Shown: positions 1 through 9,111 of the stretch, piece after piece
Position numbering within the stretch: the first letter of the stretch is position 1
How the letters are laid out: every line of letters starts with the position of its first letter
NCBI GenBank assembly: GCA_964437215.1
Contig: CAYTFZ010000002.1
Coordinates: 26,190 to 90,189, forward strand
From: JAAYAN01 sp964437215
GTDB lineage: Bacteria; Bacteroidota; Ignavibacteria; Ignavibacteriales; Melioribacteraceae
DNA length: 64,000 nt
Direction: 5' to 3'
Program-made: the position numbers and the translations under genes
Notes under the pieces: model-generated
What the model was told of the DNA's origin: nothing
The model's input: only the letters and a program-made list of their open reading frames with translations
Databases searched by the model: none

Positions 1-1
1 T

Positions 2-550
2 TCGGCTGCCATTATAAATAATTTCGTTCTTTCCTATTTTTTAGGGATATGTCCTTTTATTGGAGTTTCAAACAAAATATCATCTGCGTTTTCGATGGGA
101 ATTGCTACTACTTTTGTTTTAACAGTTACTGCAATTGTATCCTGGCTTATATATTTTATGATTTTGCTTCCGTTCAAGCTCGAATTTTTACAGTATGTAG
201 CTTTTATTCTTGTAATTGCTTCGCTTGTTCAATTGGTTGAAATGGTTATAAAAAAAGTTAGCCAGCCTTTATACAGAGCATTAGGCATATTTTTGCCTCT
301 TATTACTACAAACTGCGCAATCTTAGGATTGGCGCTTTTTATAGTATTAAGGAATTATTCTTTTATCGAAAGTATCTTTTTCGGATTAGGAGCCGGCACT
401 GGTTTTACGATTGCAATTACAATAATGGCTGGAATTAGAGAAGAATTAGAACTTTCTAACGTGCCTGATGCTTTCAAAGGTGCGCCAATTACTTTAATTG
501 TTGCCGGAATTTTGGCGCTTGCCTTTATGGGATTTTCGGGACTTTTATAA
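2..550 (+). CDS. rnfA: RnfA, electron transport complex subunit (5' truncated)
   Basis: Integral membrane subunit of the Rnf complex, which couples ferredoxin:NAD+ electron transfer to ion pumping. The frame is open from base 2, and the first visible residues (SAAIINNFVLSYFLGICPF) match the N-terminal part of RnfA/RsxA, so only a short piece of the start lies outside the window. Several hydrophobic segments follow, and the C-terminus with GLAFMGFSGLL is intact. The first internal ATG (base 95) is not the true start. rnfB follows after 17 bases, so this is the tail of an rnf operon. Confidence 0.93.
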   Translation, partial: SAAIINNFVLSYFLGICPFIGVSNKISSAFSMGIATTFVLTVTAIVSWLIYFMILLPFKLEFLQYVAFILVIASLVQLVEMVIKKVSQPLYRALGIFLPLITTNCAILGLALFIVLRNYSFIESIFFGLGAGTGFTIAITIMAGIREELELSNVPDAFKGAPITLIVAGILALAFMGFSGLL

Positions 551-567
551 TTTACGAGGTACTTTTT

Positions 568-1374
568 TTGGAAACTGGATTAATAATAGCAATTGCAACA
601 ATGGGTGGACTAGGGTTATTATTTGCCGGAGGTCTTGCTTTTGCAGATAAAAAATTGCGGGTAACAGAAAATCCTTTGATAGGAAAAGTTTTTGAGGTTT
701 TGCCGGGAGCAAACTGCGGAGGTTGCGGAAAAGCCGGATGTTACGATTTTGCTGTAAATGTTGTTGAAGGGAAAGCTAAAATTAATGGTTGTCCCGTTGG
801 AGGAAACGAAACCGCAGAAAAAATTGCACAAATACTTGGTGTTGAAAAAGGTGTATCCGAAAAAATGTTGCCCCGTGTTTTATGCCGAGGAGGAAATAAA
901 GAAGCTGTTAAGAAAATGACAGAATATTTGGGCCCGGTAAGCTGCGAAGCAGTTACGATAATTTCGGGCGGCGATAAACTGTGTGCTTACGGCTGCGTTG
1001 GCGGCGGAGATTGTATTAATGCCTGTCCGTTTGATGCTATGTTTATGAATGATAACGGAATGCCTGAAATATTAGAAGAACTCTGTACCGGCTGCGGTAT
1101 TTGTGCAAAAGTCTGCCCGCGCAATGTTATTGAAATGCATCCTGCAAGCAGAACAGTATTTGTTTATTGCAAAAATGAAGATGACCCGAAGACTGCAAAA
1201 GAAGTTTGTTCTGCAGCTTGCATAGGCTGCGGAATATGTGCCAGAAAATCTGAGGGAGGTATCGAGATGAGGGGATATTTGCCGGTTATTAATTACGATA
1301 AGCTGGATGAAGGATTAATTCCTTTTGATAAATGCAGGACTGGTGCCATAGTAAATTTAAAAAAGTTAAGCTGA
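568..1374 (+). CDS. rnfB: RnfB, electron transport complex iron-sulfur subunit
   Basis: Membrane-anchored iron-sulfur subunit that receives electrons for the Rnf complex. Residues 5-25 form an N-terminal membrane anchor. Four cysteines (C50, C53, C58, C75) form the [4Fe-4S] domain of the RnfB family. Two ferredoxin-type clusters follow (around CVGGGDCINACP and CTGCGICAKVCP), then a further CIGCGICARK motif. The length of 268 aa is usual for the non-proteobacterial form. The start is TTG, preceded by an ACGAGG-type ribosome binding site 8-10 bases upstream. It lies between rnfA and the rseC-like gene. Confidence 0.95.
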   Translation: METGLIIAIATMGGLGLLFAGGLAFADKKLRVTENPLIGKVFEVLPGANCGGCGKAGCYDFAVNVVEGKAKINGCPVGGNETAEKIAQILGVEKGVSEKMLPRVLCRGGNKEAVKKMTEYLGPVSCEAVTIISGGDKLCAYGCVGGGDCINACPFDAMFMNDNGMPEILEELCTGCGICAKVCPRNVIEMHPASRTVFVYCKNEDDPKTAKEVCSAACIGCGICARKSEGGIEMRGYLPVINYDKLDEGLIPFDKCRTGAIVNLKKLS

Positions 1375-1378
1375 ATTT

Positions 1379-1807
1379 ATGCTTAACGAACAATTAGCTG
1401 AAAAAGGACACGTGTTAGAAAAATCCGGCGAAAAAATACGTATCCAAATTAATTCAAACGTAAGTTGCGAAGATTGCAGCGCAAAAATATTATGTAATCC
1501 TTCAGAAATAAAAAAAATTATTGAAGTGCGTTCCAATAAAAATTTTAATGAAGGCGATGAAGTTAAAATTTCTGTAAAGGGTTCACAAATAGTATTGTTT
1601 TCCTTGCTTTATTACGGCATCCCTCTTGTATTGCTAATTACCGGAATAATTATTTCGGATTGTTTTATTAAAAACTCATATTACAAAGAACTGTTATCTT
1701 TCTTCTCGGGATTAATACCTACCATAATATATTACACAATTTTATATATTATTGTCCGCAAAAATAATCGTAAAAACTACTGCATAGATATATCTAAAAC
1801 CAATTAA
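1379..1807 (+). CDS. rseC: RseC/SoxR-reducing-system family protein
   Basis: Small membrane protein (142 aa) of the RseC/MucC family, often encoded with rnf genes. The cysteine motif C30-x2-C33-x5-C39 is followed by a small beta-rich stretch and two hydrophobic helices at about residues 71-95 and 101-125. This is the family layout: cytoplasmic Cys motif plus two membrane spans. It starts 4 bases after rnfB and is the last gene of the operon. Its biochemical role is not settled in the family; assignment to Rnf/SoxR reduction rests on context. Confidence 0.85.
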   Translation: MLNEQLAEKGHVLEKSGEKIRIQINSNVSCEDCSAKILCNPSEIKKIIEVRSNKNFNEGDEVKISVKGSQIVLFSLLYYGIPLVLLITGIIISDCFIKNSYYKELLSFFSGLIPTIIYYTILYIIVRKNNRKNYCIDISKTN

Positions 1808-1825
1808 AACAAATTTGGAATTTTG

Positions 1826-1847
1826 TGATTTGCTACAACGCAAATCA
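1826..1847 (+). other. 8-bp inverted repeat after rseC
   Basis: TGATTTGC and GCAAATCA form a perfect 8-bp stem around a 6-base loop, 19 bases after the rseC stop. No T-run follows, so it is not a standard intrinsic terminator. It could be an RNA hairpin protecting the 3' end or a dyad operator for the downstream kinase. Confidence 0.4.
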
Positions 1848-1907
1848 GAAAAGTTTATACCATATTTAAATAAGTGGAAAAAAAATTTTCGTAAATTGCT
1901 GTTTATG

Positions 1908-1936
1908 TTGTGAAGTTAAATATATTCTGATATTTT
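1908..1936 (+). promoter_or_regulatory. candidate sigma-70-like promoter for the first kinase
   Basis: TTGTGA (1908-1913) and TATTTT (1931-1936) are separated by 17 bases and end 57 bases before the kinase start. In such AT-rich DNA this pattern can arise by chance. It does not carry the TAnnTTTG box seen elsewhere in the window. Confidence 0.25.
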
Positions 1937-1993
1937 TACCCACAAGATTTTAAATAATATATAAATATCCGATATTGGTTTTGGAGTTGCCCT

Positions 1994-3634
1994 TTGAATT
2001 ATAACGGTTTCGCTGATGTTCATTCAAATAATTCTAACGAATTCTTTAAATCCATAGTTGAAATTACGGATATAGGAATTAGCGTTGTTGATAAAAAAGG
2101 AATATTTGTTTATGTAAACCAAGCTTACTGTAATTTATATGATCTTGAAATTAATCAGTTGAAAGGCAAGTCAATTTCAGAAGTTATTCCTTTCGATAAA
2201 GTCCAATCGTCGTACGATCAATTAAATGAAATTCTTACAACCGGTGTTTCGGTTGATGGTGAAACCCGATTCTGCAAAAAAGACGGTTCGGAAATTTATC
2301 TTAAAGTTGTAAAGAAAAGAATTCAAGCATCGGATGGCGATTTTTACAGATTAACAACTATTACTGATATTACTGAATTTAAGCGTAATGAAGTTATACA
2401 ATCCGTACTTCTGGAGATTTCCCACCAGTCAGGTCTATCGCAAAATACTTTTGAAATATATAACAATATTTGCGAAACATTAAACGAAATTATACCGGCA
2501 GACAGCTTTTATATTGGACTAATAAATGAAGCGACAGGCAAATTTTCTTATATCGAAAAAAATCATTCGGGTGAACTGTTTTCACAATACGATAATCTTC
2601 AATTTGAAAGTCTTCTTAAATTTGTGCTCAATACAGGTATGTCGCTGCTTGTAAATAAAGAAAAAATTATAAAATTATCTGCTCTCGGAAAAATTGATAA
2701 TATTAATAGTGTACCTGAAGTTTGGATAGGTGTTCCTTTATACATCAAAGAAAAAATAATCGGGATAATTGCTTTATTTAGTTTTTCGGAGAAGAACAAT
2801 TTTTCCGAACAAACAAAAGAAATTCTCGAATTTGTTGCTGAACAGATTGCCCACGTTATTGAAAGAAGAAGAATTCAGGATGAATTGATTAAAGCAAAAA
2901 ACAAAGCTGAAGAATCGGATAGATTGAAATCGGAATTCTTAACCCAGATTTCTCACGAAATTCGCACACCTATTAACTCCATTTTAAGTTTTTCGGAATT
3001 ACTTAAAAATGACTTAAAACCTCACGTTACCGATGAACTTAACGATTCCTTCCTGATGATAGAAAGAGGCGGCAAAAGGCTTATCAGAACGATTGATATG
3101 ATTTTAAATATGTCGCAGATACATAATTACGAAAAATATCTTGAGTTCAAAAAATGCAATCTGCAACACGACATCCTTATCCCAATTATTGCTCAATTCC
3201 AGAATCTTGCTCAAATTAAAGGTATTAAGCTTGATTTTTACAGCGAAATTGAAAATTCCGACATTTTATGCGATTACTATTCTGTAAACCAGATATTCTT
3301 AAACCTTATTGAAAATGCAATTAAGTTTACGGATTACGGCGGGGTTGCTTGCAAACTCTATTCCCTCAATTTGAATAAACTTGTTGTTGAAATTGAAGAT
3401 ACAGGCATCGGAATATCGGAAGAATATATTCCTAAATTATTTTCTGTATTTTTACAGGAGGAAAGGGGCTATACCAGAAAATATGATGGCAACGGACTTG
3501 GTTTGGCGCTGGTGAAAAAGTTTGCTGACTTAAATGAAGCAGAAATTGAAGTAAAAAGCCAAAAAGGCAAAGGAACAACATTTTTCGTAATATTTAAAAA
3601 TTGTCTTGTCCCTCAGTACTCATCAAAAAATTAA
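1994..3634 (+). CDS. PAS-GAF sensor histidine kinase (orphan)
   Basis: Cytoplasmic sensor kinase, 546 aa, without signal peptide or membrane segment. Order: PAS domain (about 15-130), GAF-like domain (about 140-290), then HisKA with the phospho-acceptor H321 in SHEIRTPINSI and a HATPase domain with N box NLIENAIKF, G1 DTGIGIS and G2 GNGLGLALV. The start is TTG with GGAG 7 bases upstream. No response regulator is adjacent and no receiver domain is fused. Its HisKA-HATPase half closely resembles that of the next gene and of the kinase at 52131-54371. The ligand and output are unknown. Confidence 0.9.
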   Translation: MNYNGFADVHSNNSNEFFKSIVEITDIGISVVDKKGIFVYVNQAYCNLYDLEINQLKGKSISEVIPFDKVQSSYDQLNEILTTGVSVDGETRFCKKDGSEIYLKVVKKRIQASDGDFYRLTTITDITEFKRNEVIQSVLLEISHQSGLSQNTFEIYNNICETLNEIIPADSFYIGLINEATGKFSYIEKNHSGELFSQYDNLQFESLLKFVLNTGMSLLVNKEKIIKLSALGKIDNINSVPEVWIGVPLYIKEKIIGIIALFSFSEKNNFSEQTKEILEFVAEQIAHVIERRRIQDELIKAKNKAEESDRLKSEFLTQISHEIRTPINSILSFSELLKNDLKPHVTDELNDSFLMIERGGKRLIRTIDMILNMSQIHNYEKYLEFKKCNLQHDILIPIIAQFQNLAQIKGIKLDFYSEIENSDILCDYYSVNQIFLNLIENAIKFTDYGGVACKLYSLNLNKLVVEIEDTGIGISEEYIPKLFSVFLQEERGYTRKYDGNGLGLALVKKFADLNEAEIEVKSQKGKGTTFFVIFKNCLVPQYSSKN

Positions 3635-3703
3635 AAAGACTTAAAAAATTAAACTTCCAGACAAAAAGTAAACCTTTACAAAGTGGAATAATTTTTCAAT
3701 CTT

Positions 3704-3758
3704 TATTTGTGAAATAAATGCAATTTTGCAAATTGTTATAAGCAGATAATGAAAAAAA
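3704..3758 (+). repeat. left copy of 55-bp duplicate at an assembly gap
   Basis: These 55 bases are identical to 3859-3913 and end exactly where the N run begins; the other copy begins exactly where it ends. That is the signature of two contigs sharing a k-mer overlap that were joined with a placeholder gap instead of being merged. It is not a biological repeat unless the join is shown to be real. Confidence 0.9.
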
Positions 3759-3858
3759 NNNNNNNNNNNNNNNNNNNNNNNNNNNNNNNNNNNNNNNNNN
3801 NNNNNNNNNNNNNNNNNNNNNNNNNNNNNNNNNNNNNNNNNNNNNNNNNNNNNNNNNN
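3759..3858. other. assembly gap of 100 N
   Basis: Exactly 100 N, the usual placeholder for unknown length. It is flanked on both sides by the same 55 bases, so the true sequence may contain one copy and no gap at all. Confidence 0.95.
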
Positions 3859-3913
3859 TATTTGTGAAATAAATGCAATTTTGCAAATTGTTATAAGCAG
3901 ATAATGAAAAAAA
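3859..3913 (+). repeat. right copy of 55-bp duplicate, includes kinase start
   Basis: Identical to 3704-3758. It contains two small dyads, ATTT-GTG-AAAT (3860-3870) and CAATTT-TGC-AAATTG (3876-3890), and the ATG of the large kinase at 3904. The dyads lie 14-45 bases before the start codon, so an operator role is possible but unproven. Confidence 0.85.
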
Positions 3914-6900
3914 ATATATACTACTTTCTCTTCCTATTAAATTCCTTTGTGTTTAGTTGTATATATTTGAAAGGGCAATCATATCTTGTTCATAAATATC
4001 TTAAAGAAGACGGGCTTCCAAGTAACATTGTCTTTGATGTCTGCCAGGATAAAAATGCAAATATGTGGTTTTCAACAAAATCGGGCATAACAAGATATGA
4101 TGGTACAGAATGGACTTATTTCAAGCAGAATAACCCCTCAGCAAAAAAAGAATATAAATTTATTTCCAAAGATAGCGATGGCAATATCTGGGCAATTTCC
4201 GATAACAGCGGGCTTGCTATTTCAGAATTCGACGGAAATTCTTGGAGCGAAATATTTGTTTCCGATGCTGTTGAGTTTCATACCGGAATTATAACCTCCT
4301 TTATATTATTAGAAAAAAATGGAAAAAAACTGCCTCTTTATGCTTCGGATGCCGGCGGTTTGTTTATCCTTTACAATAAAGAACTTAATTCGGTACAAAA
4401 ACTTTCGAAACAGAGAATAAATTCGTTAAAAATATTCAATAGTGTATGTTATATTGTTACCGATAAACTTGTATATACAACTTCTGACGGTCAGAAATTT
4501 CCGGTTTTAAATCTATCTCAAAAGCTGCCTGCAAATTTTAGCATTAAAGATATTAGTGTTGATAAGAGCGGTAAAATATACTTTTTAGGTGATGGTGAAA
4601 TTGCCGAAATTACAGATACAAAAATGTTAGTACATAAATTGGGTTATTCTCCCGAAAAAATATTTATAGATGATTATTACGGTTCGCTTGTACTTGGCGG
4701 CAGCGGTGTTATTCTTCTGTGGGATAAAATAAGTAAAAACTCGAAAAGAATAAGCAGCGAAAACGGATTATCGGCAGACGGAGCAAATGAAGTTTTTGCA
4801 GATATGGAAAAAAACCTGTGGATTGCCGGAAATAAAGGGGTAAACAAAATAGCAGGGTTCCGTTTCAGCAATTACACGCAGACTCAAGATCTGCTTAATG
4901 ATAAAGTTTCTTCCCTGATCAGTTTTGAAGGAGAAATATTTGCAGGACATCCCGAAGGAATTTCGATACTGCAAGGATTGCAGATTTCGAACATAAAATT
5001 TCCTATAACTAACCGGCGTATCAGTAAAAGTTCGGAATATACTAATTTATATAAAACTTCAAACGGAATAATTGTATCGTCTTCGGCATACGGTTTCGGG
5101 TATCTGAAGAATGATAAAATACAATGGATTAACACGTCATCACACAAGAATGAAAAAGCCGTTGCAGTTTCGGAGGATAATTCCGGAAAAATTTACTGTG
5201 TTACCGATGCTTCGCTTTACGAAATGAACGGGTTTAATCTTATAAAAATTCCTTTTCCCGAAAATTTTGATGGAATTAAAATAAATAATATAACAGCAGA
5301 TAGAGGTAATATTTATATTGCCACAAACGGCGATGGTATTATTTGTTTTAACAAAGATAATAAATGGCAGCAGATATTTTCGAAAGATGTCTATTCCAAC
5401 AATATTGTTTATACAGTAGTTGTTATTGGTAATATTTTATTTGCAGGCACGGCTGAAGGGATAGCTTCAATTCAGGGAAATGATTTGCAAAGTTTCGAAA
5501 TCGGCGGGAAAAATTTACAGGAAGCTGTTTATGCTCTTTTCCCAGATAAAAATAATACATTATGGATTGGTACCGGCTCGGGAGTATATAAATATAATGG
5601 GACAAAAATGATGAATTATGGTCCCAGACAAGGGCTTGCAGGTTTGGAAATAGGTGTAAATTCAATTATTCAGAACAGCGAAAATATTCTTATCGGTACC
5701 GATAACGGACTTTCGGTTTATAGCTCGGAATTTGATTATAATAATTTTTTAGGACCAATTGTAAGTATTGAATCTGTTGAAGCCGGAGGAAAACGAATAA
5801 GCGTTTTCGAAAATAACTCTGTTTCATTCAGCAATAATAATTTGATATTTAAAATAAATGTTGGCTCTTTTATTGACGAAAAGCTGAACCGGTACTCAGT
5901 GAAACTTGACGGATACGATAACAAATGGATTGAAAATATTCCCGCAAATCAGAAATTACTGCAATATTCCAATCTTCCTCCTGGTAAATATAAATTGCTG
6001 GTTAAGGCAAAGGATGCCCTCGGTAACTGGAGCAGTCCTATTGCAACAGGTACAATAAATATAAAAATCCCATTTTACAAAGAAACTTGGTTCTTTTTAT
6101 CTCTTATTATTCTTACCGGAATAATAATATTCAGTATGGTTATTTATTTTGAAAGAGCCCGCTATGCCGGAAAACTTGAAACTGAAGTTGCAGAACGTAC
6201 AAAACAAGTTGAAGATTCGCGCAAAAGATATCATTTGATGTTCGAAAACAATCAGGCAGTACTTTTAATAGTAGATGGAAAAACGGGTGATATTGTTGAT
6301 GCAAACAACTCTGCAAAAGAATTTTACGGCAAAGACTTCACAAAAAGTGTTAAAATAAAATTTAACGAGCTGAATGCGGATATTGCAAATATTAAAAACG
6401 AAAAAATCAGTCTAGCAAAAAGCTATTATACAATAAAGCATAAAGCTAAAAACGGAATTATAAAGGATGTAGAAGTTTATATAAGCAGGTTTGCATCTGA
6501 AGAAGAGGACTTGTTTTTTATAATAATTCACGATATTACCGAAAAAAGACAAAGTGAAGTGCAGATTAAAAAACTAACCGCGGCAGTAGAGCAGAGTTCA
6601 CACATTATATTTATTACAAATACAGAAGGCGCAATTGAATACGTTAATCCTACTTTTTGCAGTATTACAGGATTTTCAAAAAAAGAAGCGCTGGGTAATA
6701 ATCCGCGAATATTAAAATCGGGAAAAAGAAACAACGAAGAATATAAAAGAATGTGGGATACCATATCAGCCGGTAATAATTGGAGCGGGGAATTCCTTAA
6801 TAGAAAGAAAAACGGCGAATATATATGGGTTTCGGCTTTAGTAACACCGGTAAGAACCGGAGGTAACCGTATTTCGCATTATTTGGCTGTTGAAGAGGAT

Positions 6901-8034
6901 ATAACCGAAAAGAAAAAGGCACAGGAAGAACTGGTTAAAAGTGAAGCTAAAATAAAAGCTATTCTGAATGCTATCCCCGATTTAATGATGCAGATTACGG
7001 TTGACGGAAGACTTGCCGGGTGCCATTATTGCGAAGATATTATGCAGATTTCGGATCTGACAGATAATATCGGTAGAAATATTGAAGATGTATTCCCTAA
7101 AGAATTTGCAAACATTCTGCTCGATAAAGTTATTCAGACTGTTAAACTTAACAAACTGCAAAAATTCGATCATAAATTCGGGGTGAACGGTTCAGAAAAA
7201 TACTACGAATGCAGGCTGATAAGGAATGACGAGAAAACCGTGCTTGTGATTTTGCGCGATGTAACGCAGCAAAAACTTTACGAAAAAGATATTATTCTCG
7301 CAAAAGAAGAAGCAGAAAAATCGGATAAACTGAAAACTGAGTTTCTTGCGCAAATGTCGCACGAAATACGTACTCCGGTTAATTCAATTGTTAATTTTGC
7401 CGAACTTATACGCGAAAATCTTGCCGAAAAACTTTCACCTCACGTTTTTGAAAGAATTTCTTATATAGAACAAAGCAGTAAAAGACTTATTAAAACTATC
7501 GATTCAATAATCGAAATTGCTAAAATCCAAAGCGGCTTATATCAGGCAGAGTTTTCGGATTTTAATATTGTAACTTGCTTGACGACTGTTATAAACGAAC
7601 TTGAACAAACCGCCGCGGACAAGAATATTGTTTTGTGGTATACTGCCAAATACGAAAATATAAATGTATATGCCGATTATAATTCAGTTAGAAGTATATT
7701 TTATCATCTTCTGGATAATGCAATAAAATTTACAAATGCAGGAAAAGTAAAAGTTAATCTCGATATTCTAAATGATTCTGAAGTTAGAATAGATTTTATT
7801 GATACCGGAGCAGGAATATCCGAAGAATTCTTTGCGAAAATATTCAATGCATTTTCTCAGGAAAATACTGGATATTCGCGTAATTTTGAAGGGAATGGTT
7901 TAGGACTGGCTCTTGTAAAAAGCTACTGTGAAATGAATAATATTCGAATCGAATTCACCAGCGAAAAGGGAACAGGTTCCACTTTTTCGGTATATTTTAC
8001 GAAAATGCAAAAAAAAATAAAACCGATAATCTAA
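3904..8034 (+). CDS. beta-propeller sensor histidine kinase with PAS domains
   Basis: Large sensor kinase, 1376 aa. An N-terminal signal/anchor is followed by a periplasmic propeller of Reg_prop-type repeats (for example NMWFSTKSGITRYDG and TLWIGTGSGVYKYNG), a Y_Y_Y domain ending in YSNLPPGKYKLLVKAKD, one membrane helix near residue 730-750, then three PAS-like domains, HisKA (H1153 in SHEIRTPVNSI) and HATPase. There is no receiver or AraC domain, unlike the hybrid two-component systems of Bacteroides, and no adjacent regulator. It follows another kinase with a very similar catalytic half. The start lies within the duplicated 55 bp at the assembly gap, but the reading frame itself is intact. 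Confidence 0.9.
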   Translation: MKKNIYYFLFLLNSFVFSCIYLKGQSYLVHKYLKEDGLPSNIVFDVCQDKNANMWFSTKSGITRYDGTEWTYFKQNNPSAKKEYKFISKDSDGNIWAISDNSGLAISEFDGNSWSEIFVSDAVEFHTGIITSFILLEKNGKKLPLYASDAGGLFILYNKELNSVQKLSKQRINSLKIFNSVCYIVTDKLVYTTSDGQKFPVLNLSQKLPANFSIKDISVDKSGKIYFLGDGEIAEITDTKMLVHKLGYSPEKIFIDDYYGSLVLGGSGVILLWDKISKNSKRISSENGLSADGANEVFADMEKNLWIAGNKGVNKIAGFRFSNYTQTQDLLNDKVSSLISFEGEIFAGHPEGISILQGLQISNIKFPITNRRISKSSEYTNLYKTSNGIIVSSSAYGFGYLKNDKIQWINTSSHKNEKAVAVSEDNSGKIYCVTDASLYEMNGFNLIKIPFPENFDGIKINNITADRGNIYIATNGDGIICFNKDNKWQQIFSKDVYSNNIVYTVVVIGNILFAGTAEGIASIQGNDLQSFEIGGKNLQEAVYALFPDKNNTLWIGTGSGVYKYNGTKMMNYGPRQGLAGLEIGVNSIIQNSENILIGTDNGLSVYSSEFDYNNFLGPIVSIESVEAGGKRISVFENNSVSFSNNNLIFKINVGSFIDEKLNRYSVKLDGYDNKWIENIPANQKLLQYSNLPPGKYKLLVKAKDALGNWSSPIATGTINIKIPFYKETWFFLSLIILTGIIIFSMVIYFERARYAGKLETEVAERTKQVEDSRKRYHLMFENNQAVLLIVDGKTGDIVDANNSAKEFYGKDFTKSVKIKFNELNADIANIKNEKISLAKSYYTIKHKAKNGIIKDVEVYISRFASEEEDLFFIIIHDITEKRQSEVQIKKLTAAVEQSSHIIFITNTEGAIEYVNPTFCSITGFSKKEALGNNPRILKSGKRNNEEYKRMWDTISAGNNWSGEFLNRKKNGEYIWVSALVTPVRTGGNRISHYLAVEEDITEKKKAQEELVKSEAKIKAILNAIPDLMMQITVDGRLAGCHYCEDIMQISDLTDNIGRNIEDVFPKEFANILLDKVIQTVKLNKLQKFDHKFGVNGSEKYYECRLIRNDEKTVLVILRDVTQQKLYEKDIILAKEEAEKSDKLKTEFLAQMSHEIRTPVNSIVNFAELIRENLAEKLSPHVFERISYIEQSSKRLIKTIDSIIEIAKIQSGLYQAEFSDFNIVTCLTTVINELEQTAADKNIVLWYTAKYENINVYADYNSVRSIFYHLLDNAIKFTNAGKVKVNLDILNDSEVRIDFIDTGAGISEEFFAKIFNAFSQENTGYSRNFEGNGLGLALVKSYCEMNNIRIEFTSEKGTGSTFSVYFTKMQKKIKPII

Positions 8035-8187
8035 ATTAAACATCGCATGCGAAATTGTTTTTAGTGTCTAATAAAAAACAGAAACTAAAAAAAAATCTAA
8101 ACATATAAAGATTTTAGCCGATAAATAAAACCAAAATATTTTTTATGGAGTATTAAAGTCATTAAAAATAAGATTATAGGAGGAATA

Positions 8188-8946
8188 ATGGGAAAAACGA
8201 TTATTTTATGTGTCCTAATATCATATAGCCTTTTTGCACAAGAAATATCATCTTTAAAAGTTGTTGCAGTTGGTATTGGTGCAAAGAACCCTACTTTTGT
8301 TGAAAAAAAATTTCCGCATATTGAATTTTATTACACACCCGAATTAATTTCTAAAGCAGAATTAAGTGAAACGGGGAAATCGGCGCTGGCGCTTTTAGCT
8401 GAAGATGCTACCCGTGAAGTTTTTGAAGGAAAACCTGAACTTCTAAGCAAATGGTGGGACGAAAGAGATCTTCGTTTTTATTCTACTTTATTCGATAAAA
8501 ACGGAGTTGGGGCTTGGCAAGGCAAATTAAACAGAAGTGATGATTTAATGGCAATAAATGGGAAAGGTGTAGAATCGGGATTTGAAGATGCTTTGGAATA
8601 CTTGATTGAAGATGGCAAGGTTGCCGAATTTGATTCTGATAAGAAATTCAATTACGAGGCTTTTGATTGTTTGATTGAAACAAAAATGCCCGATTTTGAA
8701 ATTATTAGTGTTGACGGAGTGAAAAAATCAATAAAATCAGTAGTTGAAAATGGGAATACAACTTTACTTGTTTTTTTTCAAATTCCTTCATCGGCGGACT
8801 TAAACGCAGCTAAAAAAGAAGTTAAAGAAGAAAGCGGATTCGGAGGGTTTTTAAGTGCAATGACACAGTCTGCTGCCGGATCGCATTGGGAAAGTACATT
8901 TATAAATATTGAAAGTATTATATTTGACCACAAAGTAACTGAATAA
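8188..8946 (+). CDS. secreted protein with thioredoxin-fold-like C-terminus
   Basis: Unrecognised 252-aa protein with an N-terminal signal peptide (hydrophobic stretch up to LFAQ) and a strong AGGAGG ribosome binding site 5 bases before ATG. The C-terminal half (MPDFEIISVDG, then TTLLVFFQIPSSADL) resembles the start of AhpC/TlpA-type redoxin domains, but the CxxC site after the FF strand is absent (IPSS instead). It may be a degenerate redoxin-like domain with a structural role; this is inference. It is monocistronic, with no clear terminator. Confidence 0.6.
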   Translation: MGKTIILCVLISYSLFAQEISSLKVVAVGIGAKNPTFVEKKFPHIEFYYTPELISKAELSETGKSALALLAEDATREVFEGKPELLSKWWDERDLRFYSTLFDKNGVGAWQGKLNRSDDLMAINGKGVESGFEDALEYLIEDGKVAEFDSDKKFNYEAFDCLIETKMPDFEIISVDGVKKSIKSVVENGNTTLLVFFQIPSSADLNAAKKEVKEESGFGGFLSAMTQSAAGSHWESTFINIESIIFDHKVTE

Positions 8947-9032
8947 AACTATTATATTTTCCAAATAATGTTAACAGTATTGTGATTATTGACAAAAAAT
9001 GAAAAAAAACTAATAAAAAAGTAATATTTTAC

Positions 9033-9061
9033 TTTGAAGTCTCGTAAAACTGATATATTTT
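9033..9061 (+). promoter_or_regulatory. candidate promoter of the outer-membrane barrel gene
   Basis: TTTG at 9033-9036 and TATATTTT at 9054-9061 resemble the Bacteroidota -33/-7 boxes with one mismatch in the -7 box, but the spacer is 17, shorter than the usual 19-21. About 50 bases of leader follow before the ATG at 9112. Confidence 0.3.
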
Positions 9062-9111
9062 AGCACAGTTCTTAATTCACTATTTTACAATAAACATAAG
9101 GATCAAAAAAG

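Noticed and set aside
3704..3913. direct repeats as attachment sites or a CRISPR pair
   Set aside because: The two copies end exactly at the N edges, and the second gap shows the same length, which is an assembly signature.
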